A DNA stretch of 64,000 bases from Anaerolineae bacterium (GTDB taxonomy: Bacteria; Desulfobacterota; Desulfobacteria; Desulfobacterales; ETH-SRB1): the NCBI GenBank assembly GCA_035529315.1, contig DATKWZ010000045.1:1-64000 (forward strand), written 5' to 3'. The notes beneath the pieces are model-generated. The model did no database searches. It was not told the origin of the DNA and worked only from the letters and a program-made list of their open reading frames with translations. The first letter of the stretch is position 1. Each line of letters starts with the position of its first letter. The position numbers and the translations under genes were made by a program. This document shows positions 61,873 through 64,000 of this stretch, in pieces.

Positions 61873-63177
61873 CTAAGCATGCTTTAATCTGATCTTTACT
61901 GAATTGACATGTGCATCAAGACCTTCGATCTCGGCCAGCCGTATAATATCTTTTGCCTCATTCATAAAGGCCTTTTTTGAATAGTGTATCAGGCTTGTTT
62001 TTTTTATAAAATGATCGACAGAAAGGGCTGACGCGAATCTGGCAGTGCCTGCGGTTGGAAGAACATGGTTTGGCCCGGCAATATAGTCTCCGACAGGTTC
62101 CGGAGTGTAATCGCCTATAAATACAGCCCCCGCGTTTTTGATTTGTCCTATATACTCAAATGGCTCTTTTATCTGAAGTTCAAGATGCTCGGGCGCTATA
62201 CTGTTTGAGAGCTCTATGGCAGCGGAAAGATCGGAAGTAACCATAATTGCGCCATATCTGGAAATAGATTGGGAGGCAATCTCTTTTCTTGAAAGGTTTT
62301 TTAACTGCTTTTTCACGGCATCGGCAACAGCTTTTGCTGTTTCTTTGGAGCTGGTAATGAGCATGGCGGAAGCTAAAGGATCATGTTCCGCCTGGGAAAG
62401 AAGGTCGGCGGCAATAAATTCCGGATTTGCCGCACTGTCGGCAATAACAAGGATTTCACTGGGCCCGGCTATCATATCTATCCCTACCGTACCTGCAACA
62501 ATTTTTTTGGCAAGTGTAACATAAATGTTTCCAGGGCCGACTATAACATCGATTTTTTTAACAGTCTCGGTGCCGTAAGCCAGCGCTGCGATTGCCCAGG
62601 CGCTTCCAATTTTGTAAATTGCATCAACACCGACCTTTTGCGCTGCAACAAGAAGATAAGGGTTTACGGTTCCGTCCTTTGTCGCAGGGGTTGCCATTGA
62701 TATATGTTTTACACCGGCTATCCTGGCAGGAATGGCACCCATCAGCACAGAGGAAACCAGGGGGGTGCTCCCCCCTTTTCCGCCGGGCACATAAACCCCG
62801 GCAGAGCCGACAGGATTTATTATCTGGCCGACGATAGCGCCTGGTCTGTCGGTGTTGATCCATGACCTGTTAATTTGCAGGTTGTGGAATCCTTTGATTT
62901 GCGAAATTGCCCTGTTTAAAGATCGTATAAAGGGACGGCCTACTTTTTTTGCGGCAGCATCAATTTCCAGGCGTGTTACCTGAATCGATTTTACGTCCAG
63001 GCCAGGAGAGTCATGGCGGTTTACATATTTAACAAGGGCTTTGTCCCCATTCTTCCTTACATCCTCAAGAATACGGGTGACAGCCATATAGTCCTTTTTC
63101 TTAAAGCTTAAGCCGCGGTTTACAATCGATGCCACCCTTGCGTCAGCCGATTTTGAAGGATAATTGTATATTTTCAT
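61873..63177 (-). CDS. hisD: Histidinol dehydrogenase
   Basis: About 434 residues catalysing the last two steps of histidine synthesis. It shows GSAGVYVPGGKGGSTPLVSS, GPGNIYVTLAKKIV, DMIAGPSEILVIAD, the zinc ligands in LLSQAEHDP, and the C-terminal GPNHVLPTAGTARFASALSV. I start at ATG 63177; the frame is open for 31 more codons upstream, but that part includes MPDQVRHD-type translation of a repeat element. It is a lone his gene here. Confidence 0.96.
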   Translation of the reverse strand: MKIYNYPSKSADARVASIVNRGLSFKKKDYMAVTRILEDVRKNGDKALVKYVNRHDSPGLDVKSIQVTRLEIDAAAKKVGRPFIRSLNRAISQIKGFHNLQINRSWINTDRPGAIVGQIINPVGSAGVYVPGGKGGSTPLVSSVLMGAIPARIAGVKHISMATPATKDGTVNPYLLVAAQKVGVDAIYKIGSAWAIAALAYGTETVKKIDVIVGPGNIYVTLAKKIVAGTVGIDMIAGPSEILVIADSAANPEFIAADLLSQAEHDPLASAMLITSSKETAKAVADAVKKQLKNLSRKEIASQSISRYGAIMVTSDLSAAIELSNSIAPEHLELQIKEPFEYIGQIKNAGAVFIGDYTPEPVGDYIAGPNHVLPTAGTARFASALSVDHFIKKTSLIHYSKKAFMNEAKDIIRLAEIEGLDAHVNSVKIRLKHA

Positions 63178-63212
63178 GCTGGTTTCTTTTGTCTTTGTTA
63201 CAGGCTCATTAT

Positions 63213-63369
63213 TGATGAACTCGTAAAAAGCCCCAAAATCGTCATGCCGGACTTGATCCGGCATCCACAACGCCTTGAATTTACTGGATAGCGCTGATGC
63301 TTCACTTCGTGTCCGGCTTTCGCCGGAATGACGGAAAAGAGAACTTTTCGACTTTTTACGAATTCATCA
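63213..63369. repeat. 157-bp TIR element between hisD and serC
   Basis: TGATGAACTCGTAAAAAGCC (63213-63232) and GACTTTTTACGAATTCATCA (63350-63369) are inverted repeats with two mismatches. The interior holds GTCATGCCGGACTTGATCCG, and GCTTTCGCCGGAATGAC near the right, themselves partly complementary. It lies just upstream of hisD on its coding strand. The rest of 63,370-63,602 holds the palindrome at 63503 and the serC leader. Confidence 0.8.
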
Positions 63370-63502
63370 TTATTTATGGATTTTATATTTTATAATATCT
63401 TAAAATATAAGGGAGTTGTTTGTCAATACTTGACAGCCGGTTATGAGCTTTTAGCAAAAATACTGATTGACATATTTTTTTCTATCTGCACAAATTGGTA
63501 GC

Positions 63503-63521
63503 CGTTCACGTTCCGTGAACG
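63503..63521. repeat. Short palindrome CGTTCACG-TTC-CGTGAACG
   Basis: Eight-base perfect arms with a three-base loop, 80 bases before serC. It shares the GTTCACG core with motifs around 25,171 and 26,931-27,144. It could be an operator or a repeat remnant. Confidence 0.5.
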
Positions 63522-63602
63522 CTGACACAAATTGTTTTTGTTATATGTAACAGTTCGAGGGAGCCGTGAATTTTATATTAACTCAGGGTTTGGAGGAAAT
63601 TT

Positions 63603-64000
63603 ATGAAGGCAAACAGAATTTATAACTTTAATGCGGGGCCTGCGGCGCTTCCGCTTAGCGTTCTTGAAGAAATCAAAGATTCATTCCTGAACTTTAACGG
63701 ATCAGGCATGTCCATTATTGAATTAAGCCATAGATCAAAATGGTTTGATGAAGTAATAAATGATGCTGTAGAGAGAACAAAACGGCTTTTAAAGCTGGAT
63801 GAAAATTACCATGTTCTTTTTATCCAGGGCGGAGCCAGCATGCAATTTTGCATGATTCCTATGAATTTTCTGCACGACGGAAAGTCGGCAGACTATGTTG
63901 ATACCGGCACATGGTCAACAAGTGCTATAAAGGAAGCCCGTATACTGGGGAAACAGATAACAGTTGCGGCATCTTCCGAAGACAGGGGTTTTTCCTATAT
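63603..64000 (+). CDS. serC: Phosphoserine aminotransferase (partial at right edge)
   Basis: The first 132 residues of SerC, which makes phosphoserine from 3-phosphohydroxypyruvate with glutamate and PLP. The start RIYNFNAGPAALPLSVLEEI, the MSIIELSHRSKWFDEVI segment and VLFIQGGASMQFCMIPMN are characteristic. GGAGG lies six bases before the ATG. The PLP lysine lies beyond the window. Confidence 0.95.
   Translation, partial: MKANRIYNFNAGPAALPLSVLEEIKDSFLNFNGSGMSIIELSHRSKWFDEVINDAVERTKRLLKLDENYHVLFIQGGASMQFCMIPMNFLHDGKSADYVDTGTWSTSAIKEARILGKQITVAASSEDRGFSY

Noticed and set aside
63178-63270. N-terminal extension of hisD beginning MWMPDQVRHD
   Set aside because: The extension is the translation of the TIR element; the conserved HisD start is at 63177.

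Overview
The window reads as a single chromosomal stretch of a Gram-negative, anaerobic-type bacterium. The most likely source is a Desulfobacterota (former Deltaproteobacteria) genome of the sulfate-reducer kind. This is inferred from moderate-to-low GC content, multiheme c-type cytochromes, a Rieske/cytochrome b operon with ethylbenzene-dehydrogenase-like haem proteins, YeeE/YedE sulfur transporters, SurA/RodZ/IHF homologues, and the dense set of palindromic intergenic repeats. No 16S gene is present, so the assignment stays an inference.

Bases 1-14,000 are an accessory island. It holds a partial cysteine-rich protein, a YefM/YoeB-type toxin-antitoxin pair, a small membrane protein between two 91-bp direct repeats, and a complete type I restriction-modification operon on the minus strand (hsdR, an ORF6N gene, a 44-codon bridging ORF, hsdS, a 911-residue PHP-domain/ABC-type ATPase, hsdM, then a fic remnant). 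A heptahaem-type cytochrome c, yhbY and a truncated HigA-like antitoxin follow. Two 235-bp copies of one leader-like repeat lie upstream of hsdR and of yhbY. Each carries a promoter, a Shine-Dalgarno sequence, a nine-codon ORF and a terminator hairpin. The ATPase inside the restriction operon and this duplicated leader are the strongest candidates for something undescribed.

Bases 14,000-18,800 hold a respiratory and transport block on the minus strand: Rieske protein, haem-binding protein, cytochrome b, second haem-binding protein, and then two half-size sulfur transporters. Bases 19,100-21,600 carry a GH13 sucrose-phosphorylase-like enzyme, an IHF/HU protein and tRNA-Thr(CGT).

Bases 21,600-41,400 are mostly housekeeping genes on the plus strand: mfd, a SurA-like lipoprotein, surA, rodZ, mgtE, recO, a GHMP kinase, glyQ, glyS, an RdgC-like gene with an unknown partner, recQ, a PC4-like protein, a nucleoside phosphorylase and ligA. 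Bases 41,400-46,700 are a looser region with a tiny lysine-rich protein, a CBS-PAS hybrid histidine kinase operon, a spermidine-synthase-like protein, an Fe-S protein and a stand-alone CBM48 protein.

Bases 47,100-53,300 are trpD-trpC-trpF-trpB-trpA plus a DUF401 membrane protein; trpE and trpG are not here. The rest holds rnd, thrS, nth, a PP-loop ATPase fused to an NFACT-R-like domain, rlmN, a Ski2-like helicase, hisD and the start of serC.

Several families of non-coding repeats punctuate the window: short-TIR elements ending in TGATGAATTCGTAAAAAGTC, three roughly 200-bp long-inverted-repeat elements, elements bounded by AACCGTTCAC, and the repeats of the accessory island. Several of them mark gene truncations or sit against translation starts.
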